DNA of 64,000 nt from Hydrogenophaga sp. IBVHS1 (GTDB taxonomy: Bacteria > Pseudomonadota > Gammaproteobacteria > Burkholderiales > Burkholderiaceae_C), in the NCBI RefSeq assembly GCF_002127265.1, contig NZ_NFUU01000001.1, positions 2,984,040 through 3,048,039 of the forward strand, written 5' to 3'. This document shows, one piece after another, positions 1 through 8,879 of this stretch; positions within the stretch are counted from its first letter, which is position 1; each line of letters begins with the position of its first letter. Under the pieces are notes generated by a model. It searched no databases and was not told where the DNA came from. It saw only the letters and a program-made list of their open reading frames with translations. The translations under genes and the position numbers were made by a program.

Positions 1-1
1 T

Positions 2-388
2 GAAACCGCGTTCGATGAAGTGGCCGCCACATTCGACCTGATCGAGCGGCTTGACCCGCGCTGGGTCATTCCCGGCCACGGCCCGGTATTCCGCTACCGT
101 GCCGAGGTGCTGGCCTACGCGCGCGAGCGCCTCAACGCCTTTGTCAAGAACCCTGAGCGGCATGCGCATCACGCGGTCAAGGTGTTGCTGAAGTTCAGAC
201 TGCTGGAGCAGCAGCAACTGCCTTTTGCTGATTTTGTCGAGTGGGCCGCCAACACACGCTACTTGCGGCTCATTCACCAGAGGTTTGTTCCTTCGGTTCC
301 CATCGACCAGTGGATGGAGCAGTTGACTCAGGAGCTGGTGCGTTCCACCGCTGCGCGCAGAGACGGCAACAGGGTCTACAACGCGTGA
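2..388 (+). CDS. MBL-fold hydrolase, C-terminal part (cut by left edge)
   Basis: The frame is open to the first base, so only the last 128 or so codons are present; the GTG at 20 is internal. Near the start is VIPGHGPVF, which fits the late metal-binding histidine strand of metallo-beta-lactamase/glyoxalase II-type hydrolases. The rest is a helical C-terminal extension with no recognisable motif. It is read in the same direction as the crotonase that starts 93 bp downstream, so it may be the upstream member of that operon. Substrate cannot be inferred; thioester hydrolysis would suit the neighbourhood but is only a guess. Confidence 0.7.
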   Translation, partial: ETAFDEVAATFDLIERLDPRWVIPGHGPVFRYRAEVLAYARERLNAFVKNPERHAHHAVKVLLKFRLLEQQQLPFADFVEWAANTRYLRLIHQRFVPSVPIDQWMEQLTQELVRSTAARRDGNRVYNA

Positions 389-481
389 AATGGACCCCGT
401 CGTGAGCCACTGAACCAGGGCCCTGACAAAAACCAGCGGCCGCATGCGAAAGCCAAGCCATCTTTTAACCTGGAGATAAAC

Positions 482-1270
482 ATGAGTGAAGCAGAAACCG
501 TTTTGTATCACGTGCGCGATGGTATCGCCACCGTCAAGATCAACCGCCCCGAGATGCGTAACGCGCTGTCACCGGCCGCTGCCAATCGGCTGCACGATCT
601 GTGGTGCGAAGTCGATGCCGATAAAAATGTGCACGTGGCCATCCTGACTTCTGCCGACTGCGGCACTTTCTGCGCCGGGCTCGACCTGCGCGAGGCTTCT
701 CGTGTCAAGAAGGACGAGGGCGTGGACATCCTGACCAAGATGAGGGACCCGTTTCACGGTCGCCAGCGCCGTGTGGCCAAGCCCATCATCGCGGCCATGA
801 CCGGGCACCTGATTGCCGGCGGCATGATGCTGAGCCTGAACTCGGATTTGCGCGTAGGCCTCAAGGGCACGCAGGTCGGCATCACAGAAACCCGTATCGC
901 CGGGCGCGGCAGCCCCTGGGCCATTCCCCTCCTGTGGATGCTGCCGCAGCCGCTGCTGATGGAGATGGTGCTGACCGGCGACCTGTATCCGATCGAAACC
1001 TTCCATGGGCTGGGTTTCATCAATTACCTGGAAGACACGCCTGATGCGGTGCGCGCTCGGGCCACCGCGCTGGCCGAACGCATCCGCGACAACGCTCCGC
1101 TGTCGGTGATGGCGGGCAAGGAATCGATCATGACGGCGATGAGCGCCGGTTGTGAGGCCGGCATGGCGCTGGCGCACAACATTTATCGCACCGCCTACGC
1201 CAGCGAGGACGCGCAGGAGGGTCCGCGTGCCTTCGCCGAGAAGCGCAAGCCGGTTTGGAAGGGGTGCTGA
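482..1270 (+). CDS. Enoyl-CoA hydratase/isomerase (crotonase family)
   Basis: A 262-residue single-domain crotonase, the usual length. The first oxyanion-hole segment FCAGLDL is at residues 63-69 and the second, GHLIAGGMM, lies near 107-115. Where hydratases carry their catalytic-glutamate loop this protein has TETRIAGRGSPWA, which retains a glutamate but departs from the PGxGGTQ pattern, so isomerase or another crotonase reaction is possible. The ATG follows a GGAG at about 471-474. The stop overlaps the carbonic anhydrase start as TGATG, so the two are probably translationally coupled. Likely step: water addition or double-bond shift on an enoyl-CoA from the ACADs downstream. Confidence 0.85.
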   Translation: MSEAETVLYHVRDGIATVKINRPEMRNALSPAAANRLHDLWCEVDADKNVHVAILTSADCGTFCAGLDLREASRVKKDEGVDILTKMRDPFHGRQRRVAKPIIAAMTGHLIAGGMMLSLNSDLRVGLKGTQVGITETRIAGRGSPWAIPLLWMLPQPLLMEMVLTGDLYPIETFHGLGFINYLEDTPDAVRARATALAERIRDNAPLSVMAGKESIMTAMSAGCEAGMALAHNIYRTAYASEDAQEGPRAFAEKRKPVWKGC

Positions 1271-1950
1271 TGTCGCTGCGGGGAGATGCCATCTCCAGCC
1301 TGGCCCCTCTTTTGGAGAACAACCGTGCCTGGTCGGCGCGCTGCGCTGCGGAAGATCCGCAGTACTTCGAGCGACTGGCGCACCAGCAGATGCCGCGCTA
1401 CCTGTGGATCGGCTGTTCCGACAGCCGGGTACCGGCCAACGAAATCCTGGGGCTGCGGCCTGGCGAGGTGTTCGTGCACCGCAACGTCGGCAACCTGGTA
1501 GTGCACTCCGACCTGAACTGCCTGACGGTGCTGCAGTATGCGGTCGAGGTGTTGAAAGTCGAGCATGTTCTCGTGGTGGGTCACTACGGCTGCGGCGGCG
1601 TGCAGGCGGTGATAGAACAGCGCCGCACCGGTCTGGCCGAGAACTGGCTGCGCCATCTGGAGGACGTGGCGCGGAAACACATTGATCGGCTCGACGGCAT
1701 TTCCGGCGTTGACGAGCGCGCGGCGCGGCTTTGCGAGATGAACGTGATTGAGCAGGTCAGCAACGTGTGTCGCACCACCACCCTGCGCCGCGCCTGGGAG
1801 CGCGGGCAGCAAGTCGAGGTGCACGGGCTGGTTTACGGCCTGCGCGACGGCTTGCTGCGGCCAGTCGGGGGCAGCGTCAATGGGGTCAGCGAGTTGCAAG
1901 AGCAGTACACCCTTTCATTGGCCATGCTGGACGCCGGCCCGGCCGTTTGA
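1270..1950 (+). CDS. Beta-class carbonic anhydrase
   Basis: Reversible hydration of CO2 to bicarbonate. With the ATG at 1270 the protein is 226 residues. Zinc ligands are visible as C49-x-D51-x-R53 (CSDSR) and H105-x-x-C108 (HYGCGG), the standard beta-CA pattern with the Asp-Arg dyad. I prefer 1270 over the TTG at 1255 because ATG overlaps the preceding stop (TGATG). There is no signal peptide, so it should be cytosolic. Its place inside an acyl-CoA catabolic operon is unusual. It could balance CO2/bicarbonate for decarboxylating steps or for the biotin carboxylase at 40.7-44.3 kb, but that is inference. Confidence 0.93.
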   Translation: MSLRGDAISSLAPLLENNRAWSARCAAEDPQYFERLAHQQMPRYLWIGCSDSRVPANEILGLRPGEVFVHRNVGNLVVHSDLNCLTVLQYAVEVLKVEHVLVVGHYGCGGVQAVIEQRRTGLAENWLRHLEDVARKHIDRLDGISGVDERAARLCEMNVIEQVSNVCRTTTLRRAWERGQQVEVHGLVYGLRDGLLRPVGGSVNGVSELQEQYTLSLAMLDAGPAV

Positions 1951-1977
1951 TCGCATCAAGAAAGAAGGAAAATCCCT

Positions 1978-3402
1978 GTGCCAACCGACACGACAGACCC
2001 CGCGACCGACAACATTGCCACCCAGTTGGCCGCCTTTGCACACGGTCTCAAGCCTGGCATGTTGCCCGCAGTCGTGGTGGAACAGGCCAAGCTGCTGATG
2101 CTCGACGCTCTGGGCATCGCCCTGGCCTCGTCTCAGCACGACTTCGCGCACTGCGCTTACCGCGGCTTGCGCGCCCTGGGTGGCGCGGGTGACAGCGCCG
2201 TCATGGGCGCCTTTGCACCCCTGCCGCTGCGCGATGCGGTGCTGATGAATGGCATCCTGGTCCACGGGCTGGACTTCGACGACACCCACCCCGGCGCGAT
2301 CACACACCCCAGTGCCAGCGCCTTTCCGTTGGCGCTGGGTCTGGCAGCGCAACGGCATGCCACGGGGCCCGAGATGATCACGGCCTATGTGCTCGCGATT
2401 GAGGTTGCTGCCCGTCTGGGTGCGGCGGCCGGGGGCGGCTTCCACGACGTTGGCTTTCATTCGACCGGCCTGGTGGGAGCTTTTGGGTGCGCGCTGGCGG
2501 CCGGCAAGCTGATGGGGCTGGATCAGGTGGGCTTGGAGCATGCGCAAGGCGTGGTGCTGTCGATGGCATCCGGTAGCATGGAATTTCTGAGCGACGGCGC
2601 CTGGACCAAGCGCATGCACCCGGGCTGGGCCGGTGTCAGCGGGCTGACCGCCACGGCGCTGGCCGGTGCCGGTTTTCGGGGGCCTTCACAGCCTTATGAA
2701 GGGCGCTTTGGTCTGTACGCCAGTCACTTGGCCGCGCGCGGCTTGTTGGCCGATTTGTCGTTGTGCACGCGCGGCTTGGGCGAGCGCTGGGAGCTGCTCG
2801 AAGTGGCGGTAAAGCTGTACCCAACCTGCCACTTCACGCACGCCAGCATCGATGCCGCGCTGGCGCTGCGGGCGACGGGGCTGCGTGCCGAGGAGGTGGC
2901 ATCGGTGCAGGTGCTGCTGCCGCCAGGGGTGCACCCGGTGGTGTGCGAGCCGGTGGCGGCCAAGCGACGACCGGCCAACGTCTATGAATCGCAGTTCAGC
3001 ATTCACCACCTGGTCGCGCTGGCCCTGCTGCGCGGCGAGCTGGGGCTGGCCGAACTGGATGCCGCCAACCTGAGCGACCCGCAGGTGCAGGCGCTGGCTG
3101 ACCGCATCGAACACGCGGCCGACCCCGATGCCGATTACCCCACCTTCTTTTCCGGCGAACTGCACGTGCGCACGAACGACGGGCGCGAGCTGCGCTGGCG
3201 CGAGTCAGCGCACCGCGGCGCACCGGGCCGGCCGATCACGGCCGCTGACATCGAGGCCAAATTCATGGGCAATGCACTACTGGCATTGCCGCGCGATCAG
3301 GCGCTGCGCCTGCGCGATGCGCTGCTGTCGGCCGATCGCGCCGAAGACGCCGCCACTCTGGCGCATACCCTGACCCATTCCAACACCTCCGGATCCCTTT
3401 AA
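1978..3402 (+). CDS. MmgE/PrpD family protein
   Basis: A 474-residue member of the family that contains 2-methylcitrate dehydratase (PrpD) and cis-aconitate decarboxylase. The family signature is seen around residues 95-115 as HGLDFDDTHPGAITHPSA, followed by a helical domain and the smaller C-terminal domain. The GTG start has a good AAGGAAA seven or eight bases upstream. The stop overlaps the next ATG (TAATG), which indicates an operon. Known members add or remove water, or decarboxylate, tricarboxylate-like substrates; several catabolic clusters carry family members of unknown activity. A second, divergent copy lies at 23.1-24.4 kb. Confidence 0.85.
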   Translation: MPTDTTDPATDNIATQLAAFAHGLKPGMLPAVVVEQAKLLMLDALGIALASSQHDFAHCAYRGLRALGGAGDSAVMGAFAPLPLRDAVLMNGILVHGLDFDDTHPGAITHPSASAFPLALGLAAQRHATGPEMITAYVLAIEVAARLGAAAGGGFHDVGFHSTGLVGAFGCALAAGKLMGLDQVGLEHAQGVVLSMASGSMEFLSDGAWTKRMHPGWAGVSGLTATALAGAGFRGPSQPYEGRFGLYASHLAARGLLADLSLCTRGLGERWELLEVAVKLYPTCHFTHASIDAALALRATGLRAEEVASVQVLLPPGVHPVVCEPVAAKRRPANVYESQFSIHHLVALALLRGELGLAELDAANLSDPQVQALADRIEHAADPDADYPTFFSGELHVRTNDGRELRWRESAHRGAPGRPITAADIEAKFMGNALLALPRDQALRLRDALLSADRAEDAATLAHTLTHSNTSGSL

Positions 3403-4571
3403 TGACTACCAGCCCGCCCATCGCCTTTGATGCGGAAAAAGAAACTCTGGTGCTCGACGCCGTCGAGCGCTTTGTCGACCGCGAGATCAAGCCGGTGGCG
3501 CAGCGGCTCGAGCACGCCGACGAATGGCCGGCCGACATTGTGGCCGGCATGCGCGAGATGGGCCTGTTCGGCTGCATCATCCGCGAGGAATATGGCGGCC
3601 TCGGCCTGTCGGCCAGCACCTATGCCAAGGTCGTGGAGCGCATCGCGCGGGTATGGATGTCGGTTTCGGGCATCATCAACTCGCACCTCATCATGGCCGC
3701 CTGCGTGCAGCGCAACGGCACCGAGGCGCAGCGCCAGCGTTTCCTGCCGCGCTTTGCCAGCGGCGAACTGCGCGGCGGGCTGGCGCTGACCGAGCCCGAC
3801 TGCGGCACCGACTTGCAGGCGGTGCGCACGGTGGCGCGCCGTGACGGCTGCCACTACGTCATCAACGGCACCAAGACCTGGATCTCCAACGGCGTCCATG
3901 GCCAGGCCTTTGCCGTGCTGGTCAAGACCGACCCCGCAGCGCAACCGCGCCATCGCGGCATGAGCCTGTTCATCTGCGAAAAAGGCCCCGGCTTCACGTC
4001 CACTCGCAAGCTCGAAAAGCTCGGCTACAAAGGCATCGACAGCGCCGAGCTGGTGTTCGACAACTTTCGCGTGTCGGCCGCCAACTTGGTCGGTGGCGTG
4101 GAAGGACAGGGTTTCAAGCACGTGATGGGCGGACTGGAACTTGGGCGCATCAATGTGGCTGCGCGCGGCGTGGGTGTGGCGCGCGCCTGCCTGGAGGAGT
4201 CGGTAGCCTATGCCCAACTGCGTCGCACCTTCGGCAAGCCGATCTGCGAACACCAGGCGATCCAGCTCAAGCTGGCCGACATGGCCACTCGGGCGGAGGC
4301 GGCGCGTCTGCTGGTTGAACAGGCCGCGCGGGCTTATGACGCTGGCCAGCGTTGCGACATGGAAGCCGGCATGGCCAAGCTGTTCGCCAGCGAGGCGGCG
4401 GTCGAGAACTCGATGGAGGCCTTGCGCATCCACGGGGCTTATGGCTACTCGAAGGAAATGAACGTCGAGCGCTACTACCGAGACGCGCCTCTGCTGTGCA
4501 TTGGCGAAGGCACCAACGAATTGCAGCGCTTGATCATTTCCGCCCAGCTGGTGGAACGCAGCCCGATCTGA
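3402..4571 (+). CDS. Acyl-CoA dehydrogenase (canonical EGT type)
   Basis: Alpha,beta-dehydrogenation of an acyl-CoA with FAD, electrons passing to ETF. At 389 residues it has the three-part ACAD fold: N-terminal helices, a beta domain with LTEPDCGTD near 128 and KTWISNG near 158, then C-terminal helices with RRTFGKPI near 274. The catalytic glutamate of the MCAD/SCAD type is present in GEGTNEL (about E369). Translation probably couples to the upstream MmgE/PrpD gene through TAATG. Chain length or branching preference cannot be told from sequence. Confidence 0.9.
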   Translation: MTTSPPIAFDAEKETLVLDAVERFVDREIKPVAQRLEHADEWPADIVAGMREMGLFGCIIREEYGGLGLSASTYAKVVERIARVWMSVSGIINSHLIMAACVQRNGTEAQRQRFLPRFASGELRGGLALTEPDCGTDLQAVRTVARRDGCHYVINGTKTWISNGVHGQAFAVLVKTDPAAQPRHRGMSLFICEKGPGFTSTRKLEKLGYKGIDSAELVFDNFRVSAANLVGGVEGQGFKHVMGGLELGRINVAARGVGVARACLEESVAYAQLRRTFGKPICEHQAIQLKLADMATRAEAARLLVEQAARAYDAGQRCDMEAGMAKLFASEAAVENSMEALRIHGAYGYSKEMNVERYYRDAPLLCIGEGTNELQRLIISAQLVERSPI

Positions 4572-4631
4572 TGTATCGCCTGGGGCGGCGCCTCAACTCG
4601 GCGGTGAATGAACCCCTCGGAGGAAAATTTC

Positions 4632-5789
4632 TTGAACAACCTGCTGTCCGCTTTCCGGTTCGCCGCCCTGCCCGCCGGGACGAATTCATTTCGCGCCGAG
4701 GTAAAGGCCTTTCTCCAATCCAGCTTTGAGCCAATGCCCGCCGACATCCGGGCCCGTTCATGGATGGGTTTCAATGCCGCTTTCAGCAAGAAGCTGGCCG
4801 CACGGGGCTGGGTCGGCGTGACCTTGCCAGCGCAATACGGTGGCGCCAGCCTGGACGCCTTCTCGCGCTTCGTGCTGGTGGAAGAACTGCTGGCCGCCGG
4901 TGCCCCGGTTTCCGCACACTGGATCGCCGACCGCCAGAGCGGGCCCCAGATCCTCAAGTTCGGAACCGAGGCGCAACGCCAGTTCTATCTGCCCAAAATT
5001 TGTGCCGCCGAGGCCTTCTTTTGTATCGGCATGAGCGAGCCCAATGCCGGCTCCGACCTCGCCAGCGTTGGCACACGGGCCAGCCGCTGCGAAGGTGGCT
5101 GGCGTTTGAACGGCCACAAGATATGGACCACCAATGCGCAGCACTGCCACTACATGATCGCGCTGGTGCGCTCGTCGGGCGAGTCGCAGGATCGGCAAAA
5201 GGGCCTGTCGCAGTTCATTGTCGACTTGGCATTGCCCGGCGTGACGGTGCGCCCGATCCGGGATCTAACGGGGGACGCGCATTTCTCAGAAGTGTTTTTC
5301 GACAACGTGCTACTGGCCGACGACGCGCTGATCGGCAATGAAGGCAGCGGCTGGGCGCAAGTCAATGCCGAACTGGCCTTCGAGCGCAGCGGCCCGGAGC
5401 GGGTGTACTCCAGCATCGTGCTGCTGGAGCACTGGATCACCTGCCTGCGCAGTACACCGGCGGTCTCGGCCCATGCCGCCACCATCGGGCGTTTCGCCAC
5501 GCACCTGGCCACGCTGCGCAACATGTCGATCGCCGTCACGGCCAAGCTCGACAACGGGGAAAGCCCGTTGGTCGAAGCGGCCTTGGTAAAGGATATAGGC
5601 ACCGAATTCGAGCAGAGCATTCCCGCCGTGATCGGAGCCGCCATCGCTATGGACCCGGACGCCCTGGTCGATGCCGAGTTGTACCGCGCCGTGGCTTATG
5701 TAAGCCAGATTGCGCCCACCTATTCCCTGCGCGGCGGCACGCGCGAGATCCTGCGCGGCATGATCGCGCGCGGTCTGGGCCTGCGTTGA
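4632..5789 (+). CDS. Acyl-CoA dehydrogenase, large partner of an adjacent pair
   Basis: ACAD family, 385 residues from the TTG at 4632, which has a strong GGAGGA seven to eight bases upstream; an in-frame ATG at 4608 would add eight residues but has a poor ribosome site. FAD-domain motifs SEPNAGSD (about 134) and KIWTTNA are clear. The usual EGT catalytic position reads RGGTREI, so glutamate is missing there; a glutamate is kept in the helix-G segment FERSGPERV (about 250). This pattern, together with the shorter ACAD that follows 15 bp later, resembles the alpha2-beta2 FadE pairs of steroid side-chain degradation. Confidence 0.87.
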   Translation: MNNLLSAFRFAALPAGTNSFRAEVKAFLQSSFEPMPADIRARSWMGFNAAFSKKLAARGWVGVTLPAQYGGASLDAFSRFVLVEELLAAGAPVSAHWIADRQSGPQILKFGTEAQRQFYLPKICAAEAFFCIGMSEPNAGSDLASVGTRASRCEGGWRLNGHKIWTTNAQHCHYMIALVRSSGESQDRQKGLSQFIVDLALPGVTVRPIRDLTGDAHFSEVFFDNVLLADDALIGNEGSGWAQVNAELAFERSGPERVYSSIVLLEHWITCLRSTPAVSAHAATIGRFATHLATLRNMSIAVTAKLDNGESPLVEAALVKDIGTEFEQSIPAVIGAAIAMDPDALVDAELYRAVAYVSQIAPTYSLRGGTREILRGMIARGLGLR

Positions 5790-5804
5790 AAACGAGAGCA
5801 TTCC

Positions 5805-6782
5805 ATGTTTGCACAAGCGATTGAAGATATCCTCGAGGATCAGTGCACGCCCGCCGTGGTGCGCGCGATTGAGGCGGGCGGCTCGACCGCTGCGCTGTGG
5901 CAGGCGCTGCAAGGCGCCGGCTTCCTCGAACTGCTGGCGTCCGAGGACGCTGGCGGTGCCGGCCTCCCGCTGGCCGATCTGTTCCCGATACTGTGCAGCT
6001 TCGGCCGCTACACGGTGCCGGTGCCGGTGGCTCAGACGATTGTGGCGCGAGCGCTGCTGGGGTCGCAGTTTGCGATGCCCAACGGCATGATTACGCTGGG
6101 CGCTGCGTTGCGGCGCGAGGCCGATGGCGCCATCGTGTGCTCATTCACACCTTACGGCCGGGTGGCCGATTTCGTGCTGGCCCAAGATGGTGATGCCTTG
6201 TTGCTGCTGCCTTGCGCAGCGGCGCAGCGTGAAGCAAGCGGCGTGCATGGGAGCCTTGCCGCCAACCTGCGCTGGCCCGATGAGCGCATCGCGACGCACG
6301 TGCCCGGCGCTGGCCCACTGCTGCCGACATTCGCCGCGGCCTTGCACGCCGCCCTGCTCAGCGGGGCCATGACACGGGTCTTCGAAATGACACTCCAATT
6401 CTGCAATGACCGCATCCAGTTCGGCAAAACCCTGGGCAAGTTCCAGGCGGTGCAGCACCAGTTGAGCGTCATGGCCGAACATGTGGCTGCTGCCTCGATA
6501 GCCGCCGAAGCAGCGTTCCGTACCGACACGACCACGCCCTCCTTGCTCGCCGCTGCCATGGCCAAATCCCGCACCAGCGAGGCGGCGGTGCTGGTTGCCT
6601 CCATTGCCCACGCGCTGCACGGTGCCATTGGCATTGCCGAAGAATACGATCTGCAATTGCTGACCCGGCGTTTGCATGAATGGCGCATTGCCCATGGCTC
6701 GGAAGCGCACTGGAACGCATTGATCGGCAATAGCGTGCTGGCTTCAGACGCGTCTATTGCCGATTTTGTACGGTCGGTTTAG
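5805..6782 (+). CDS. Short acyl-CoA dehydrogenase-like subunit
   Basis: 325 residues, about 55-60 shorter than a normal ACAD. The C-terminal helical domain is well kept, with RIQFGKTLGKFQAVQH from about residue 204 (FAD/CoA-contacting arginine and the FG motif), but the middle beta domain is poorly conserved and no TEPxxGSD motif is seen. It lies 15 bp after a full-length ACAD, so it is best explained as the small subunit of a heteromeric dehydrogenase. Followed by a convergent gene and a GC-rich hairpin. Confidence 0.82.
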   Translation: MFAQAIEDILEDQCTPAVVRAIEAGGSTAALWQALQGAGFLELLASEDAGGAGLPLADLFPILCSFGRYTVPVPVAQTIVARALLGSQFAMPNGMITLGAALRREADGAIVCSFTPYGRVADFVLAQDGDALLLLPCAAAQREASGVHGSLAANLRWPDERIATHVPGAGPLLPTFAAALHAALLSGAMTRVFEMTLQFCNDRIQFGKTLGKFQAVQHQLSVMAEHVAAASIAAEAAFRTDTTTPSLLAAAMAKSRTSEAAVLVASIAHALHGAIGIAEEYDLQLLTRRLHEWRIAHGSEAHWNALIGNSVLASDASIADFVRSV

Positions 6783-6784
6783 CG

Positions 6785-6800
6785 GGCGAGCGGCCTCGCC
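6785..6800. terminator. Hairpin between convergent genes
   Basis: Perfect inverted repeat GGCGAG-CGGC-CTCGCC placed between the stop of the short ACAD (6782) and the stop of the convergent synthetase (6811). A stem of six G/C-rich pairs with a tetraloop could stop transcription in both directions. There is no T-tract, so intrinsic termination is not certain. Confidence 0.4.
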
Positions 6801-6810
6801 AGCCCAGCCA

Positions 6811-8778
6811 CTACCCTGCCAGCTTGCCCTGCAGCTCGGTCACCGCCTCCGGGTTGACCAGCGAGGACAGGTCGCCCGGACCGTCGCCCCGGTACACGGC
6901 CCGCACGACGCGACGCATGATTTTCATGTTGCGTGTTTTGGGCAGGTCGCTGACCAGCAGCACCTGTCTGGGTCGGTAGGAGGCGCCCATGCCATGGACA
7001 ACCGCTTGAGACAGTTCAGCTTGCAGCGCCGCGTCCGCCGCCACGCCGGGCATGGGCACGCAGACGCAGACGATGGCCGAGCCCTTGATCTCGTCGGGCA
7101 CGCCGATCACCGCCGCCTCTGACACCTTGCCGGTGCCGGTGAGCAGGGTTTCAATCTCCGACGGGCCGGTGCGCTTGCCTGAGACCTTGATCGTGTCGTC
7201 GCTGCGGCCGAGGATGTAGAACAAGCCGTCCGCATCGTGCATCGCAAAGTCGCCATGCACCCAGACGCCGGGCAGCGTGCGCCAGTAGCTGTCGAGGTAG
7301 CGCTCGTCGTCGCGCCACAGGCTCTTGGTGAAGCCGATGTTGGGGTTGCGCAGCACCAACTCGCCGACCTGGCCCGCGCCGACCGGCTGACCGTTGTCGT
7401 TCACGATGTCGACCCCGGCGCCAAGCCCGCGCGCGCCGAACGAGCCTGGTCGCAAGGGGTGGTGCAGGGTGCCGGTGAAGTTGCAGCCGCCCACCTCGGT
7501 GCCGCCGACAATGTTGAGGAACGGCAGACGCTCTTTGCAGATGTGCTTGAAGAACCAGCGCCAGGGCGCCTCGGTCCATGCCTCGCCACCGGAGCAGGTG
7601 ATGCGCAATGCAGACAAGTCGTAGCTTTCGACCTCTGTGTCGCCGTAGCGCATCAGGCTGCGGATCAGCGTGGGCGCGACACCCAGATAGGTGACTTTGT
7701 GATCCTGCACCAGACGCCAGAAGCGTCCTGTGTCGGGGTAGTCGGGCGTGCCTTCGGCCACCAGCAGGCTGCCGCCGAAATAGCTCGGGATGCAGGCGCA
7801 CATGGCACCCACCATCCAGCCCATGTCGCTCATGAAGAAGAAGCGGTCGCTCTGCTTGAAATCGGCGCAGATGTGCATGTCGCGCGTGACCATCGAGCCC
7901 AGGAAACTCACGTGGGTCCAGATGCAGCCCTTGGGCTTGCCGGTGGTGCCCGAGGTGTAGAGCAATACGGCGGGTGCCTCGGCGGCCATCTCGGCGGTCG
8001 GCATGTCACGGGGTTGGGCGGCGATCAGGCTGGCCCAGTCGTGGTCGCGTTCCGGCGTCATCGGGCATGGGGACGCTTCACCCAGGTGGCGCAGCACCAC
8101 CACGTGCTGCACGCTGGGTACCTCGCGCAGGGCTTCGTCCAGCACCGACTTCATGACGCCGGGGGTGCCGCGTCTCCAGGTGCCATCCACCGTCAGCACC
8201 GCCTTGGCTTGTCCGTCGTTCAAACGGGCGACAATGGGTTGCGGCCCGAAGCCCGAAAACAAGGGCATCAACACGGCGCCGATCTTCAGGACCGCAAAGA
8301 ACGCGACAAAGGTCTCCGGCAGGTTGGGCATGTACAGGCCGACCCTGTCGCCCCGAGCAATGCCCAGCGACTGCAACGCTCCGGCCAGGCGGCAAACCTC
8401 GGCATCAAACTCGCGGTAACTCAAGGACTTGCGGTTTTTCGGGTCTTCGCCCTCCCACACCAGGAAAGGCTGGTCCCACACCGGCGTTCCGCGGTGCCGG
8501 TCCAGGCAGTTCAGCACGATGTTGGTGGTACCGCCGACACACCAGCGCGCCCACTCGATGCCGCGCGAGGTGTCAAGCATCTGCGTGTAAGGTTGATAGA
8601 AGCGCATGTCGCAAAACTCGAACACCTCTTGCATCAACCAGGCCGGATCGGCATCGGCGCGAGCGCTCAGGTTCTCGAAGCTCGATTCGCCCACTTTGTG
8701 CAAGAAGGCGGTCAGGTTGGACCGCGCCATCAGTTCAGGAGCGGGCCTCCATTCAAACGGTTGTTTGGTAGAATTCAT
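6811..8778 (-). CDS. AMP-forming acyl-CoA synthetase (acetyl/acetoacetyl-CoA synthetase-like)
   Basis: Activates a carboxylic acid to its CoA thioester through an acyl-adenylate. At 655 residues it matches the long Acs/AacS branch of the ANL superfamily. The P-loop YTSGTTGKPKG lies near 273-283, and the C-terminal hinge and lysine region ends in PKTRNMKIMRR (about 614-624), which carries the acylating lysine. The ATG is preceded by AGGATGG. It is read toward the + strand operon and is divergent from the nitroreductase. The acid substrate is unknown; short or beta-keto acids are typical of this branch. Confidence 0.87.
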   Translation of the reverse strand: MNSTKQPFEWRPAPELMARSNLTAFLHKVGESSFENLSARADADPAWLMQEVFEFCDMRFYQPYTQMLDTSRGIEWARWCVGGTTNIVLNCLDRHRGTPVWDQPFLVWEGEDPKNRKSLSYREFDAEVCRLAGALQSLGIARGDRVGLYMPNLPETFVAFFAVLKIGAVLMPLFSGFGPQPIVARLNDGQAKAVLTVDGTWRRGTPGVMKSVLDEALREVPSVQHVVVLRHLGEASPCPMTPERDHDWASLIAAQPRDMPTAEMAAEAPAVLLYTSGTTGKPKGCIWTHVSFLGSMVTRDMHICADFKQSDRFFFMSDMGWMVGAMCACIPSYFGGSLLVAEGTPDYPDTGRFWRLVQDHKVTYLGVAPTLIRSLMRYGDTEVESYDLSALRITCSGGEAWTEAPWRWFFKHICKERLPFLNIVGGTEVGGCNFTGTLHHPLRPGSFGARGLGAGVDIVNDNGQPVGAGQVGELVLRNPNIGFTKSLWRDDERYLDSYWRTLPGVWVHGDFAMHDADGLFYILGRSDDTIKVSGKRTGPSEIETLLTGTGKVSEAAVIGVPDEIKGSAIVCVCVPMPGVAADAALQAELSQAVVHGMGASYRPRQVLLVSDLPKTRNMKIMRRVVRAVYRGDGPGDLSSLVNPEAVTELQGKLAG

Positions 8779-8879
8779 GCTGCCATCCTATCCGAACGTA
8801 GTATGGGAGTCCAGCGGTGCTGGTCTCACCGCGTCGTTTCTTCTCCGTAGCTCTACGCAGTCAGAAAGGCAGTCCGTCC

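Noticed and set aside
7237..8850. 537-codon open frame on the + strand opposite the acyl-CoA synthetase
   Set aside because: The - strand protein has clear P-loop and lysine motifs at full family length; the opposite frame is His/Gly/Arg-rich and without any motif, typical antisense openness in high-GC DNA.
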